This document shows positions 1-10,291 of a DNA stretch of 64,000 bases, in pieces. Each line of letters opens with the position of its first letter. Within the stretch, counting starts at the first letter, position 1. The DNA lies in the NCBI GenBank assembly GCA_023433705.1, contig JAEYUC010000036.1, forward strand, positions 1 through 64,000. Direction: 5' to 3'. The translations under genes and the position numbers were made by a program. The notes below the pieces were generated by a model that saw only the letters and a program-made list of their open reading frames with translations, was not told where the DNA came from and made no database searches. Origin of the DNA: Pseudomonadota bacterium. Its GTDB lineage: Bacteria > Pseudomonadota > Gammaproteobacteria > Steroidobacterales > Steroidobacteraceae.

Positions 1-420
1 GCACCGGGGACAGAACGCCGACGTGCGGTCGACCACTCCCGTCATCGCCTGAAGTCGGCCGCGGGGCGTTGCATCCCCGCCAACATGGAAACCCCGAGGC
101 GTACGCGGTCAGCGGACGTACGAAATCCACGGGTTACGCCCGTATTGCGACGTGTTAGAGCATCGAACGCGAAACGGGACACGTTTTATGTTCCACGCAT
201 TAGGGAAGATAAGCCGCGAACGTGGACATAACTTATGGATCGTGACAGTCAACCTATCTCGGGATGCTGTTGTGAGCGGCACACCCGCGCCGTGGATTTT
301 GGTGCGCGAGCCTATTTAAGTTATATTGCGGGCGGTCTCAGCTTAGGGTCGCAGGTTTCACCTCTAAGCTCATGTTTCGATAAAGAATTCTCATAGCCGA
401 CGGTGAATGTGGAGACGCGA
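1..420. other. Upstream region of fimV without a supported gene
   Basis: I see no convincing gene here. A frame is open from base 1 to about 231, but its translation is arginine-rich, has no start inside the window and resembles the random open frames common in GC-rich DNA. The stretch is more AT-rich from about 180 to 400 than the coding DNA after it. It holds an imperfect inverted repeat (186-197 with 221-231) and a probable promoter near 299-327. It is best read as the fimV regulatory region. Confidence 0.5.
299..327 (+). promoter_or_regulatory. Probable sigma-70 promoter of fimV
   Basis: TTGGTG (299-304) is followed after exactly 17 bases by TATATT (322-327). The -10 matches five of six consensus bases and the -35 matches the initial TTG. 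It lies about 95 bases upstream of the likely fimV start, in a locally AT-rich stretch. No transcription data support it; spacing and consensus only. Confidence 0.4.
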
Positions 421-3294
421 ATGATGCGGAATGGTCTCGCCCGGGTTTTGCTGGCAGTCCTGCTGTTACCCGGTATCTCCCATGCGCTGGGTCTCGGCGA
501 CATCCGGCTCAACTCGCCGTTGAATGCGCCGCTCGATGCAGAGATCGAGCTCGTCAACGCGACGCCGGAAGATCTCGCGACGCTCGAAGCGAAACTCGCG
601 TCGAAGGAAACCTTCGCGCGTTACGGACTGGATTGGCCGCCGTTCATGGCGTCCGTGACCGTCACGCGCGATCGCGCCGCGAACGGCGCAAACATCCTGC
701 GCATCCGCTCGGCGGAAACCGTCACCGAACCTTTCCTCACGCTGCTCATTGAAACGACCTGGGCACGCGGCCGACTCGTGCGCGAATACACCGTGCTGCT
801 GGATCCGCCGGTGTTCGCGCCGAACAGCGTCGCGCAGGCGCCGGTCGGCGCGCCGACGCAGAGCGCCAGCGAGAGCAGTGGACAGATCACGCGTCCGGCG
901 CCGCAGCAGAGCGCGCCCGCGCCCGCGCCTTACACCCCCGCGGGCGGCGGCGACAGTTATGAAGTGCAGCGCGGCGACAGCCTGTCGGCGATCGCCCGCC
1001 GCCTGTCGGCGAGTGTCGGGGCTTCGACCCAGCAGCTCATGGTGTCTATCTACCGCGCCAACAGCGGTGCGTTCGACGGCGACATGAACCGCCTGCGCGC
1101 GGGCGCCGTGCTGCGCGTCCCGTCGGGCGAGGAAGTCGCCGCCATCTCGCCGGCCGAAGCGTCGAGCGAAGTGCGCAATGCCATCGGTTCGTGGGCGGCC
1201 AGTTCCGGCGCCAGTGCGGGCCGCCTGCGTCTCGTCGCGCCGAGCGACTCGGCGAGCTCGCCGGGAACATCCGGTGGCGATCCGGCCGAAGTCAGCGCGC
1301 TGCGCAATCGCGTCAACGAACTCGAAGGACAGCTCAACGAATCCAAGCGCCTGCTCGAGCTGCGCAATACGGAGCTCGCCGATCTGCAGGCCAAGCTCGC
1401 GGCCTCGCAGCAGCAGGCGGCAACGCCCGCGCAGCCGACGCCCGTACAGCCGGACGTCGCTACGCCCGAAGTGACGCCGCCGGCGGAAACGGCCGAGACC
1501 GCGGAGACGGCCGAGACCGAAACGGCTCCGCCCGAGACCACCGCCGCGCAGGAACCGGCGCCTGAGCCCGCTCCCGCCCAGCAGCGGCCGGCTCCGCAGG
1601 CCGAAGAACCGGTGCAGGGTCCGTCCTTCATCGACACGCTGCTCGAGTACAAGTGGGCGCTCGCGGGCATCGCGTTGCTCGGCCTCATCGGCCTGATCGT
1701 TAAGTCGCGCGGCAAGCGCAAGAGCGCGGAGTTCGACGACAACCTCGGCCGCCTCGCCGAGCAGGGTGGCGATCGTCTCGCCGAGCCCGTGGATTCATTG
1801 TCCGACACGGGCCGCATGCGCGCGCCGGCCGCCGAGGCCGTGCCCGACGACATCCTCGTCGAGGAATCCGGCACGCATCGCGCGCTGCAGGAGACGCAGG
1901 ACATTCCACTCGCGCCGACGGTGCGCACCGACGAGACCATCAGCAGCGAGACCGCGGTCAACCTCGACCAGGGCGATCCGCTCGCCGAAGCCGATTTCCA
2001 CATGGCCTACGGTCTGTACGACCAGGCCGCGGACCTGGTCCGCATCGCGATCCAGCGCGAACCGCAGCGTCGCGATCTCAAGCTCAAACTCCTCGAAGTG
2101 TTCTTCGTCTGGGGCAACAAGGAGCAGTTCCTGGCCACGGCCAACGAACTCGCCGAATCGCGCGCCGGCGCGGATCCGGGTGAGTGGGAAAAGATCGTGA
2201 TCATGGGCAAGCAGATCGCGCCCGAGGATCCGATGTTCTCCGAGGGCGGCGCCGGCGGCGCGGTGGGCGTGGACCTGAACCTCGACGGCGGTGGCGCCGG
2301 CGGCGTGGACTTCGATCCTTTCGACGTCAGCTCGCGTCTCGACGTGACCGGCGGCGGTACGCCGGATCCCGTCGACCTCGATCTCAGCAACGCGGTGCGT
2401 GACCCGGATGCGACCGGCGAAGGCCTCGCGCTGCCCGATCGCGACAGCGGCCAGACGACCCGCGAGATGACGGTCAAGATGACGCCCGCGGGTTCGGAAG
2501 CGCCGACGGTCGAACAGCCCGCGCTACGTCCGCTCGACGAGCCGACGATCCGCGAGAAGGTGGAAGGCGCGATGCGCCGCAAGCTCTCGAGTGAGCAGAC
2601 CGCCGAGCTCGCGCTCGACGATCTCGGACTCGACCTGGGATCGCTCGAACAGACCGACTCGCAGATCGGCCTCAAGCCGATCCGGGGCCCGGGCAACTCG
2701 GGACCCGATTCGAACGCGCCGACGATGGTCGCGGGCCTCGACGAGAATTCACAGCGCCTGCTGCGCGCCGCCGCCGCGCGCCACGTGGGCAACGGTGACG
2801 ACTCGCAGATCGCCGAACACGGCGCGAGCGGCACCTGGTTCCTGACCGAGAAAGAACTCGGCGGTGACATGGACCTGACCAAGGGCCGGGCGATCGACCC
2901 GAGCAGCACGGCTTCGCTCGCGAAGTTCGAAATGCCCGATGAAGGATTCGACATCTCGTCGACTTCGCGGCTCGCGGCGATCGACAGCAGCAACGTCGAT
3001 TTCCCGGTGGAGCCGACGCAGCAGCAGCCGGCGATGAACCATGGCGTGGACCTCGATCTCGGCGCGGCCAGCGGCAGGTACGACATGCCTGGCAGCGCGA
3101 CCGAGGAAATCGCGGTTCCCGATCTCGAGCCCGTCACGCTCTCCGAAGTCGGCACCAAGCTCGACCTGGCTCGCGCCTACGTCGACATGGGCGACCCGGA
3201 CGGCGCGCGCAACATCCTCAACGAGGTGTTGAGCGAGGGCTCGGCTTCGCAGAAGCAGGAAGCGCAGCGCCTGATCGAGTCGCTGCCCGGCTAA
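421..3294 (+). CDS. fimV: FimV/HubP-type polar peptidoglycan-binding protein
   Basis: 957-residue FimV/HubP-family protein, known in Pseudomonas and Vibrio as an inner-membrane polar landmark needed for type IV pilus assembly and twitching. Visible domains in order: signal peptide (about 1-24), conserved N-terminal FimV domain, a LysM peptidoglycan-binding motif (about 178-235), a coiled coil (about 289-333), a Pro/Glu/Thr-rich linker, one membrane helix (about 411-428), a TPR-like cytoplasmic segment (about 517-590), an acidic low-complexity stretch, and the short conserved C-terminal FimV motif (about 913-945). A GTG at 403 is also in frame, but GGAG at 411-414 is correctly spaced for ATG 421 (or ATG 424), so I start there. 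truA follows 34 bases later, as in many gammaproteobacteria. The family assignment is secure; a role in pili is inferred. Confidence 0.93.
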   Translation: MMRNGLARVLLAVLLLPGISHALGLGDIRLNSPLNAPLDAEIELVNATPEDLATLEAKLASKETFARYGLDWPPFMASVTVTRDRAANGANILRIRSAETVTEPFLTLLIETTWARGRLVREYTVLLDPPVFAPNSVAQAPVGAPTQSASESSGQITRPAPQQSAPAPAPYTPAGGGDSYEVQRGDSLSAIARRLSASVGASTQQLMVSIYRANSGAFDGDMNRLRAGAVLRVPSGEEVAAISPAEASSEVRNAIGSWAASSGASAGRLRLVAPSDSASSPGTSGGDPAEVSALRNRVNELEGQLNESKRLLELRNTELADLQAKLAASQQQAATPAQPTPVQPDVATPEVTPPAETAETAETAETETAPPETTAAQEPAPEPAPAQQRPAPQAEEPVQGPSFIDTLLEYKWALAGIALLGLIGLIVKSRGKRKSAEFDDNLGRLAEQGGDRLAEPVDSLSDTGRMRAPAAEAVPDDILVEESGTHRALQETQDIPLAPTVRTDETISSETAVNLDQGDPLAEADFHMAYGLYDQAADLVRIAIQREPQRRDLKLKLLEVFFVWGNKEQFLATANELAESRAGADPGEWEKIVIMGKQIAPEDPMFSEGGAGGAVGVDLNLDGGGAGGVDFDPFDVSSRLDVTGGGTPDPVDLDLSNAVRDPDATGEGLALPDRDSGQTTREMTVKMTPAGSEAPTVEQPALRPLDEPTIREKVEGAMRRKLSSEQTAELALDDLGLDLGSLEQTDSQIGLKPIRGPGNSGPDSNAPTMVAGLDENSQRLLRAAAARHVGNGDDSQIAEHGASGTWFLTEKELGGDMDLTKGRAIDPSSTASLAKFEMPDEGFDISSTSRLAAIDSSNVDFPVEPTQQQPAMNHGVDLDLGAASGRYDMPGSATEEIAVPDLEPVTLSEVGTKLDLARAYVDMGDPDGARNILNEVLSEGSASQKQEAQRLIESLPG

Positions 3295-3328
3295 CTACAG
3301 CGGGCCCGCGCGCACGCAGGGTTTTCCG

Positions 3329-4123
3329 ATGCCTCGATTCGCGGCCGGCCTCGAATACGACGGCCGCCCGTACTCGGGCTGGCAACACCAGCCCGGTCTC
3401 AGGACCGTCCAGGACGAGCTGCAGCGCGCGCTCGCGCGCGTCGCCGACGCACCCATCGACTGTGTATGCGCGGGGCGCACCGACGCCGGCGTACATGCGA
3501 CGGCCCAGGTGGTGCACTTCGACAGCGGCGCGGCGCGCACCGAACGTGGCTGGCGCCTCGGCGCGAACACCTATCTACCTCCCGACATCAGCGTCGTCTG
3601 GGTACGCGAAGTGCCGGCGCACTTCCACGCCCGTTACGCCGCCACGGCGCGCAGCTACCGCTACGTCATCCTCAATCGCGATTCGCGGCCCGGGCTCGAC
3701 ACCGGCCGCGCGACCTGGGAGCGCCGGCCTCTCGACGTCGCGCGCATGCACGAGGCCGCGCAGGTTCTCGTCGGCGAACACGATTTCAGCGCGTTCCGCG
3801 CGATCGAGTGCCAGGCGAAATCGCCGGTGCGCAACGTCGAGCGCCTGAGCGTGACGCGCAACGATCACTGGGTGGTGATCGAGGTGACCGCGAACGCGTT
3901 CCTGCATCACATGGTCCGCAACGTGGCCGGGCTGCTCATGAGCGTGGGCAGCGGGGATTCGCCGATCGGGCGGGTCGCCGACGTGCTCGCGGGGCGCGAC
4001 CGCAAGGCCAATGCCGCGACGGCGCCGCCCGACGGCCTGTATCTCGCGGCGGTGCGTTACCCGGCCGAGTTCGGGCTGCCCGGGCCCCAATCCGCTATCA
4101 TCGGCCGCGCTTCGCCCCCCTGA
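3329..4123 (+). CDS. truA: tRNA pseudouridine(38-40) synthase TruA
   Basis: 264-residue TruA converts uridines 38, 39 and 40 of the tRNA anticodon arm to pseudouridine. The N-terminus opens with the typical LEYDGRPYSGWQHQ stretch, and the catalytic aspartate is D52 in GRTDAGVHA. The C-terminal half carries the family motif FLHHMVRN. Length is normal for the family. It lies between fimV and accD, a common gammaproteobacterial order, although trpF (often trpBA too) usually separates truA from accD and is absent here. Confidence 0.96.
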   Translation: MPRFAAGLEYDGRPYSGWQHQPGLRTVQDELQRALARVADAPIDCVCAGRTDAGVHATAQVVHFDSGAARTERGWRLGANTYLPPDISVVWVREVPAHFHARYAATARSYRYVILNRDSRPGLDTGRATWERRPLDVARMHEAAQVLVGEHDFSAFRAIECQAKSPVRNVERLSVTRNDHWVVIEVTANAFLHHMVRNVAGLLMSVGSGDSPIGRVADVLAGRDRKANAATAPPDGLYLAAVRYPAEFGLPGPQSAIIGRASPP

Positions 4124-4145
4124 TTCCACGAGGGAACGCCCTGAC

Positions 4146-5021
4146 ATGTCCTGGTTCGAGAAAATCATGCCGTCGCGGATCAAGACCGAGCGCCGCACGC
4201 GTTCGGTCCCCGAGGGCCTGTGGATCAAGTGCTCGGCCTGCGATGCGGTGCTGTACCGCGCCGAGCTCGAACGCAATCTGAACGTCTGTCCGAAGTGCAA
4301 TCACCACATGCGCATCGGCGGCCGCGAGCGTCTGGCGCGTTTCCTCGACGAGGGCGAACAGGTCGAGATCGGCGCCGGCATTTCGCCCGAGGATCCGCTC
4401 AAGTTCCGCGACAGCAAGCGTTACAAGGACCGTCTTTCCGCCGCGCAGAAGGCGACCGGTGAGCGCGACGCGTTGATCGCGATCGCTGGCACGCTCGAGG
4501 GTCTACCCATCGTCGCGTGCGCGTTCGAATTCAGGTTCCTGGGTGGTTCGATGGGTTCGGTGGTTGGCGAGCGTTTCAAGCGCGCCGTGGATCGCTGCAT
4601 CGAGACACGCGCTCCGCTCGTGTGTTTTTCCGCGAGTGGCGGCGCGCGCATGCAGGAAGCCTTGTTCTCGCTGCTGCAGATGGCGAAGACCAGCGCGGCG
4701 CTCGCGCGACTTGCGCAGGCGCGCCTGCCGTTCATCTCCGTGCTCACGGATCCGACCACGGGTGGTGTCTCGGCCAGTCTCGCGATGCTGGGCGATCTCA
4801 ACGTCGCCGAGCCGCGCGCGCTGATCGGTTTCGCCGGTCCGCGCGTGATCCAGCAGACCGTGCGCGAGACGTTGCCCGAAGGATTCCAGCGCAGCGAATT
4901 CCTGCTCGATCACGGCGCGCTCGACCTGATCGTCGATCGGCGCGACATGCGCGAGAAACTGGGCGCTGTGTTGCGCCTGCTGATGCGCCAGCAGCCGGTC
5001 GCTCCCACCTCGGTATCCTGA
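4146..5021 (+). CDS. accD: Acetyl-CoA carboxylase carboxyltransferase subunit beta
   Basis: 291-residue beta subunit of the acetyl-CoA carboxylase carboxyltransferase, which with AccA moves CO2 from carboxybiotin to acetyl-CoA to make malonyl-CoA for fatty-acid synthesis. The N-terminal zinc ribbon is intact (C29-x2-C32 and C48-x2-C51). The crotonase-fold domain includes the GGSMGSVVGE and SASGGARMQE segments that form the oxyanion and CoA pocket. A GAGGGA ribosome-binding site precedes ATG 4146; the open frame continues upstream inside truA but that extension is not conserved. folC starts 5 bases after the stop, so the two are co-transcribed as in E. coli. Confidence 0.97.
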   Translation: MSWFEKIMPSRIKTERRTRSVPEGLWIKCSACDAVLYRAELERNLNVCPKCNHHMRIGGRERLARFLDEGEQVEIGAGISPEDPLKFRDSKRYKDRLSAAQKATGERDALIAIAGTLEGLPIVACAFEFRFLGGSMGSVVGERFKRAVDRCIETRAPLVCFSASGGARMQEALFSLLQMAKTSAALARLAQARLPFISVLTDPTTGGVSASLAMLGDLNVAEPRALIGFAGPRVIQQTVRETLPEGFQRSEFLLDHGALDLIVDRRDMREKLGAVLRLLMRQQPVAPTSVS

Positions 5022-5026
5022 CGTTC

Positions 5027-6277
5027 ATGCGCTCGCTCGCCGACTGGCTCGAGCAGCAACAGCAATCCCATCCGAGCGCGATCGACCTGACCCTCGAGCG
5101 GGTGCGCGAGGTCGCGCGCCGGCTCGATCTGCTGACGCCCGCGTATCGCGTGATCACGGTCGGCGGAACGAACGGCAAGGGATCGACGGTCTGTTATCTC
5201 GATTCGCTGCTGCGCGCCGCGGGCCAGACCACCGGCCGCTTCACCTCCCCACACCTGATCCGCTACAACGAGCGCATCTGCGTCAATGGCAAAGAGGCGA
5301 CGGATGCGGAGCTCATCGAGTCGTTCGAGCACATCGATGCGGCGCGCCGCGAGATCACGCTGACGTTTTTCGAATACAACTCGCTCGCCGCGCTCGAACG
5401 TTTCCGGCGTGCGCGAGTCGACACGGCCGTTCTCGAAGTCGGCCTCGGCGGGCGGCTCGACGCGACCAACATCCTCGATGCGGACGTCGCAGTCGTCTGC
5501 TCCGTGGGGCTCGATCACGTCGACTGGCTGGGAGGCACACTCGATGAGATCGGGCGCGAGAAGGCGGGAATATTCCGTTCCGCGCGGCCGGCCGTGCTCG
5601 GCAGCCCGGACCTGCCGGCGTCGGTGCGCCAGGTCATCGAGGAGACGGGTGCGTTTCCCGTCGAGCGCGGCCGCGACTTTCGCGCGCTTCGCCACAACAA
5701 CGGCTGGGACTTCGAATGCAACGCACTGCGTTTGCGGAATCTTCCCTTGCCCGCGCTCGCCGGACCGCAGCAAGTCGACAATGCGGCCACCGCGCTGGCC
5801 GCGCTCGCAGTCGGAGATTTCGGCATCGAACTCACGCACGACGTCGTCAGCCGGGCATTACGCGCCGCGCGGCTGCCGGGACGCTTCCAGATCGTTCCGG
5901 GCGAAGTCGAATGGATTCTCGACGTGGCGCACAACGTTCCCGCCGCACGCGTGCTCGCGGACAACCTCGCGGCGCTGCCGGCAAAACGCACCATCGCGGT
6001 TGTCGGCATCCTGGGCGACAAGGACATCGGCGGCATTCTCGCGACACTGTCGCCGCGCGTCGACGCATGGGTTCCCGTGAAGCTCGAAGGTCCGCGTACC
6101 GTGAGCGCGCAGTCGCTCGCGGCGCACCTGCCACCGGCGGCACCCGTCGTGGAACTCGCCGCGAATGTCGTCGCGGGGTGTCGCGCGGCTCGCGCGGCCG
6201 CCGCGCCCGGAGATCGCATCGTGGTGTTCGGATCGTTCCTCACGGTTGGACCGGCGCTCGATTTCCTTGGGATATAG
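5027..6277 (+). CDS. folC: Bifunctional folylpolyglutamate/dihydrofolate synthase
   Basis: 416-residue Mur-ligase-family enzyme that adds L-glutamate to dihydropteroate and tetrahydrofolates using ATP. The ATP loop GGTNGKGS is at residues 46-53. The folate-family segments FTSPHL, LEVGLGGRLDATN and DHVDWLG follow, and the C-terminal Mur-ligase domain holds ILDVAHN. ATG 5027 lies 5 bases after accD; the frame runs far upstream inside accD but without conserved residues. It forms the usual accD-folC-dedD operon, and dedD begins 7 bases downstream. Confidence 0.95.
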   Translation: MRSLADWLEQQQQSHPSAIDLTLERVREVARRLDLLTPAYRVITVGGTNGKGSTVCYLDSLLRAAGQTTGRFTSPHLIRYNERICVNGKEATDAELIESFEHIDAARREITLTFFEYNSLAALERFRRARVDTAVLEVGLGGRLDATNILDADVAVVCSVGLDHVDWLGGTLDEIGREKAGIFRSARPAVLGSPDLPASVRQVIEETGAFPVERGRDFRALRHNNGWDFECNALRLRNLPLPALAGPQQVDNAATALAALAVGDFGIELTHDVVSRALRAARLPGRFQIVPGEVEWILDVAHNVPAARVLADNLAALPAKRTIAVVGILGDKDIGGILATLSPRVDAWVPVKLEGPRTVSAQSLAAHLPPAAPVVELAANVVAGCRAARAAAAPGDRIVVFGSFLTVGPALDFLGI

Positions 6278-6284
6278 TTCGCCC

Positions 6285-6947
6285 ATGGATTCGCGAGCCA
6301 AGCAACGATTGACCGGCGCTGTCATCCTGGCGGCACTGTTCGTGTTGCTGGTGCCCGAACTACTCACCGGTCCCAAGTCGTCGACCGCACCGGCCGCGCC
6401 GCCGGAGGAAGAGCAGGGCCTGCGCAGTTACACGATCGAAATCGACGGCAAGTCGGAGACCTCGTCGACTCCGCAAGTCGCCCAGCCGGTTCCGGTCGCC
6501 CCGATCCCGGCGCCGGACAACGACGACGTCGCGGCCCCGCAAGTCGCCGAATCCGCCCCAGCAAGACAGCCCGAGCAGCGGGCCGCGGCGGCCGATGGCC
6601 CGGCCCCCGGCAGCGGCGGCGAATCCCGGCAAACGCCCGCGACGAACGCTGGCGCCCCGGGACGCGCCGAGCCCGCGCGGCCCGCCCCAGCGCAGACAGC
6701 GCCTCCGGCCACCAAAGGCAACTTCGTCGTGCAGCTCGGCAGCTTCGGGAGCCGCGACAATGCCGACCGATTGGTCCGCGACATGTCAGCAAAGGGGTTC
6801 AAGGCCTTCGTTGCACCGATCAGGAGCGGCGGCCGCGACCTGTATCGCGTCCGCGTCGGGCCGACTCCCGACCGCGCCTCGGCGGAGGCACTTGCGGCCG
6901 ACCTGAAACGGGTGGGGCAATCCGGCAGCATCGTGCCGATTTCGTGA
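6285..6947 (+). CDS. dedD: DedD-like SPOR-domain cell division protein
   Basis: 220-residue inner-membrane protein with a short cytoplasmic N-terminus, one transmembrane helix (about 11-29), a long Pro/Ala-rich periplasmic linker and a C-terminal SPOR domain (about 144-219). SPOR domains bind denuded septal peptidoglycan, and DedD is a non-essential divisome protein in E. coli. The position between folC and cvpA is the same as in E. coli. The linker is too low in complexity to align; the assignment rests on topology, the SPOR domain and neighbourhood. Confidence 0.85.
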   Translation: MDSRAKQRLTGAVILAALFVLLVPELLTGPKSSTAPAAPPEEEQGLRSYTIEIDGKSETSSTPQVAQPVPVAPIPAPDNDDVAAPQVAESAPARQPEQRAAAADGPAPGSGGESRQTPATNAGAPGRAEPARPAPAQTAPPATKGNFVVQLGSFGSRDNADRLVRDMSAKGFKAFVAPIRSGGRDLYRVRVGPTPDRASAEALAADLKRVGQSGSIVPIS

Positions 6948-7044
6948 CGCGCGACACCGCCTGTCCGTTGTCTCGCTGCAACGGTATGCAGCGGTCGAGT
7001 ACAATGCCGCGCCTTCTCCGAGAGCGTCGATCAAGACTCATCGA

Positions 7045-7551
7045 ATGATTGCAGTCGACTACATCATCCTCGCCATTCTCGTCGTTTCAGCAATCATGGG
7101 CCTGGTCCGCGGCCTGCTTCGCGAAGCCATCGCGGTAGTCACCTGGTTCCTCGCCATCGTTTTCGCCTGGATCTTCGCCGACTCGCTTTCGCCGCACCTG
7201 GGCGGCGTGTTGGCGGATTCCCCTACGAGCATCTGGGTCGCGCGCGTCATCATTTTCGTCGGCGTGCTGCTCATCGGCAGCGCGATCGCCGTGGTGGTTG
7301 GACATTACGTTCGCGTCTCCATGTTCTCGGGCATGGACAAGTTCCTCGGCTTCGTCTTCGGCCTCATTCGCGGCATCGTCGTGGTCGGCGCGTTCACGAT
7401 CGCGATCCAGGCTTTGCAGATGGACAAGGAACCCAGCTGGAAGAGATCGCGTCTGATGCCGTACGCCATCGGGGTTGCCGATGCGCTGCGCGGCGTCGTC
7501 GGTGAGAATCTCGAGCGCCTCGATCTGGACAATCCCCCCATCAAGCCCTGA
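7045..7551 (+). CDS. cvpA: CvpA family membrane protein
   Basis: 168-residue integral membrane protein with about four hydrophobic helices, of the CvpA (colicin V production) family. Family features seen are the N-terminal DYIILAILVVSAIMGLVRG segment and the following REA-x-W helix. CvpA is needed for colicin V production in E. coli and for envelope-stress resistance; its biochemical role is unsettled. It lies between dedD and purF, as in E. coli, with 19 bases before purF. A TACAAT at 7000-7005 could be a -10 element, but no good -35 lies at the right distance. Confidence 0.9.
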   Translation: MIAVDYIILAILVVSAIMGLVRGLLREAIAVVTWFLAIVFAWIFADSLSPHLGGVLADSPTSIWVARVIIFVGVLLIGSAIAVVVGHYVRVSMFSGMDKFLGFVFGLIRGIVVVGAFTIAIQALQMDKEPSWKRSRLMPYAIGVADALRGVVGENLERLDLDNPPIKP

Positions 7552-7570
7552 TCCCAAGGAACCCCACCGA

Positions 7571-9073
<1,503 letters not shown>

Positions 9074-9095
9074 TCGTCGTGCGGCGCGCCCGCGC

Positions 9096-10280
9096 TTGAA
9101 CTCGCGCCGCCTTCTTCTCGAATCGTTCGATGCCGCGCTGCGCGCGGTAGATGGGCGTGCCTGCGTCGCGCGGGTGTTGCGCGAGCGGAAGCCGCGCGGA
9201 TCCATCGCGGTGTTCGCGGTGGGGAAGGCGGCGAGTTCGATGGCGCTCGGCGCGCGCGACGCGCTGGGCGACGTGTTGCAATCACTTCTGGTGATCACGA
9301 AGGACGGTCACCTGGATGACGATCTGCGACGAATACCCGGAGCGACCCTGTTCGAGAGCGCGCATCCTGTTCCGGATCGACGCAGCCTGGAGGCGGGCGC
9401 CGAGTTCGGGCGACGGATCGCGGCGCTTCCTGCCGACGTTTTACCGGTCTTCTTGGTGTCAGGCGGTGCATCGAGTCTCGTGGAGTCGCTGGTCGACGGA
9501 AAAACTCTCGACGAGCTGCGCGCATTGAACGAATCGGGGCTCGCGGCCGGCTGGGACATCGCGCGACTGAATGCCGAGCGGCGGAAATTTTCGCGGCTCA
9601 AGGGCGGTGGCGTTGCCCGTCAGCTCGCGGGAAGACAGGCATTCGCGCTCTTCATCTCCGACGTTCCGGACGATTCCCCCGACATCATCGGTTCCGGATT
9701 GTTAGGGACTGACGGCGGCTCCGCCGATGCGATCGATCGCGTAGTGGTCGCGAACGTCGATGCGGCCATGCGCGCCGCGGTTTCCGCCGCAGAGATGCGC
9801 GGCTTGACGTTCCATGCGGGTGCGACACGTTTCGACGGCGATGCCGCGGAAGTCGCGAGCGAATTCGTCGAGGCATTGCGAAAGTCCGATGTGGATGGCC
9901 TGGTCTGGGGCGGCGAGTCGACCGTGATGTTGCCGGCGACGCACGGCCGCGGCGGCCGGAACACGCATCTCGCGCTGCACGCGGCGCGGCTGCTGCGCGC
10001 GGACGAGAGACTCGCGATTCTCGCGGCCGGAACGGATGGCACGGACGGTCCGACGAGCGACGCGGGCGCGACGATCGACGCGGGGACGATCGAGCGCGCA
10101 GGGATCGCGGGTATCGACGTCGAGCGCGCGTTGGCCGATTTCGATTCGGGAACGGCGCTCGAAGCATCGGGAGATCTCGTCCACACGGGTCCGACCGGCA
10201 CGAACGTCGGGGATATCCTGATCGGGATCAGGGAATCCGGGACGCGCGTTCGTGGTCTTGGCTCGGACCCCGTGTTGTAA
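9096..10280 (+). CDS. Glycerate 2-kinase-type protein (DUF4147/MOFRL family)
   Basis: 394-residue protein of the GckA/TtuD-type glycerate kinase family (DUF4147 N-terminal plus MOFRL C-terminal domain), which phosphorylates D-glycerate to 2-phosphoglycerate. Seen are AVGKAASSMA near the start, the glycine-rich VSGGASSL loop, SDVPDD, and the C-terminal LAAGTDGTDGPTSDAG signature. The only usable start is a TTG at 9096; no in-frame ATG or GTG lies upstream before a stop. It begins 22 bases after purF and ends 11 bases before the receiver-kinase gene, so transcriptional linkage is likely. The substrate is inferred from the family, not shown. Confidence 0.85.
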   Translation: MNSRRLLLESFDAALRAVDGRACVARVLRERKPRGSIAVFAVGKAASSMALGARDALGDVLQSLLVITKDGHLDDDLRRIPGATLFESAHPVPDRRSLEAGAEFGRRIAALPADVLPVFLVSGGASSLVESLVDGKTLDELRALNESGLAAGWDIARLNAERRKFSRLKGGGVARQLAGRQAFALFISDVPDDSPDIIGSGLLGTDGGSADAIDRVVVANVDAAMRAAVSAAEMRGLTFHAGATRFDGDAAEVASEFVEALRKSDVDGLVWGGESTVMLPATHGRGGRNTHLALHAARLLRADERLAILAAGTDGTDGPTSDAGATIDAGTIERAGIAGIDVERALADFDSGTALEASGDLVHTGPTGTNVGDILIGIRESGTRVRGLGSDPVL

Positions 10281-10291
10281 TCCGCCCCCTC

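Noticed and set aside
1..231. Open frame running in from the left edge
   Set aside because: Arg-rich translation without motifs; most likely intergenic.
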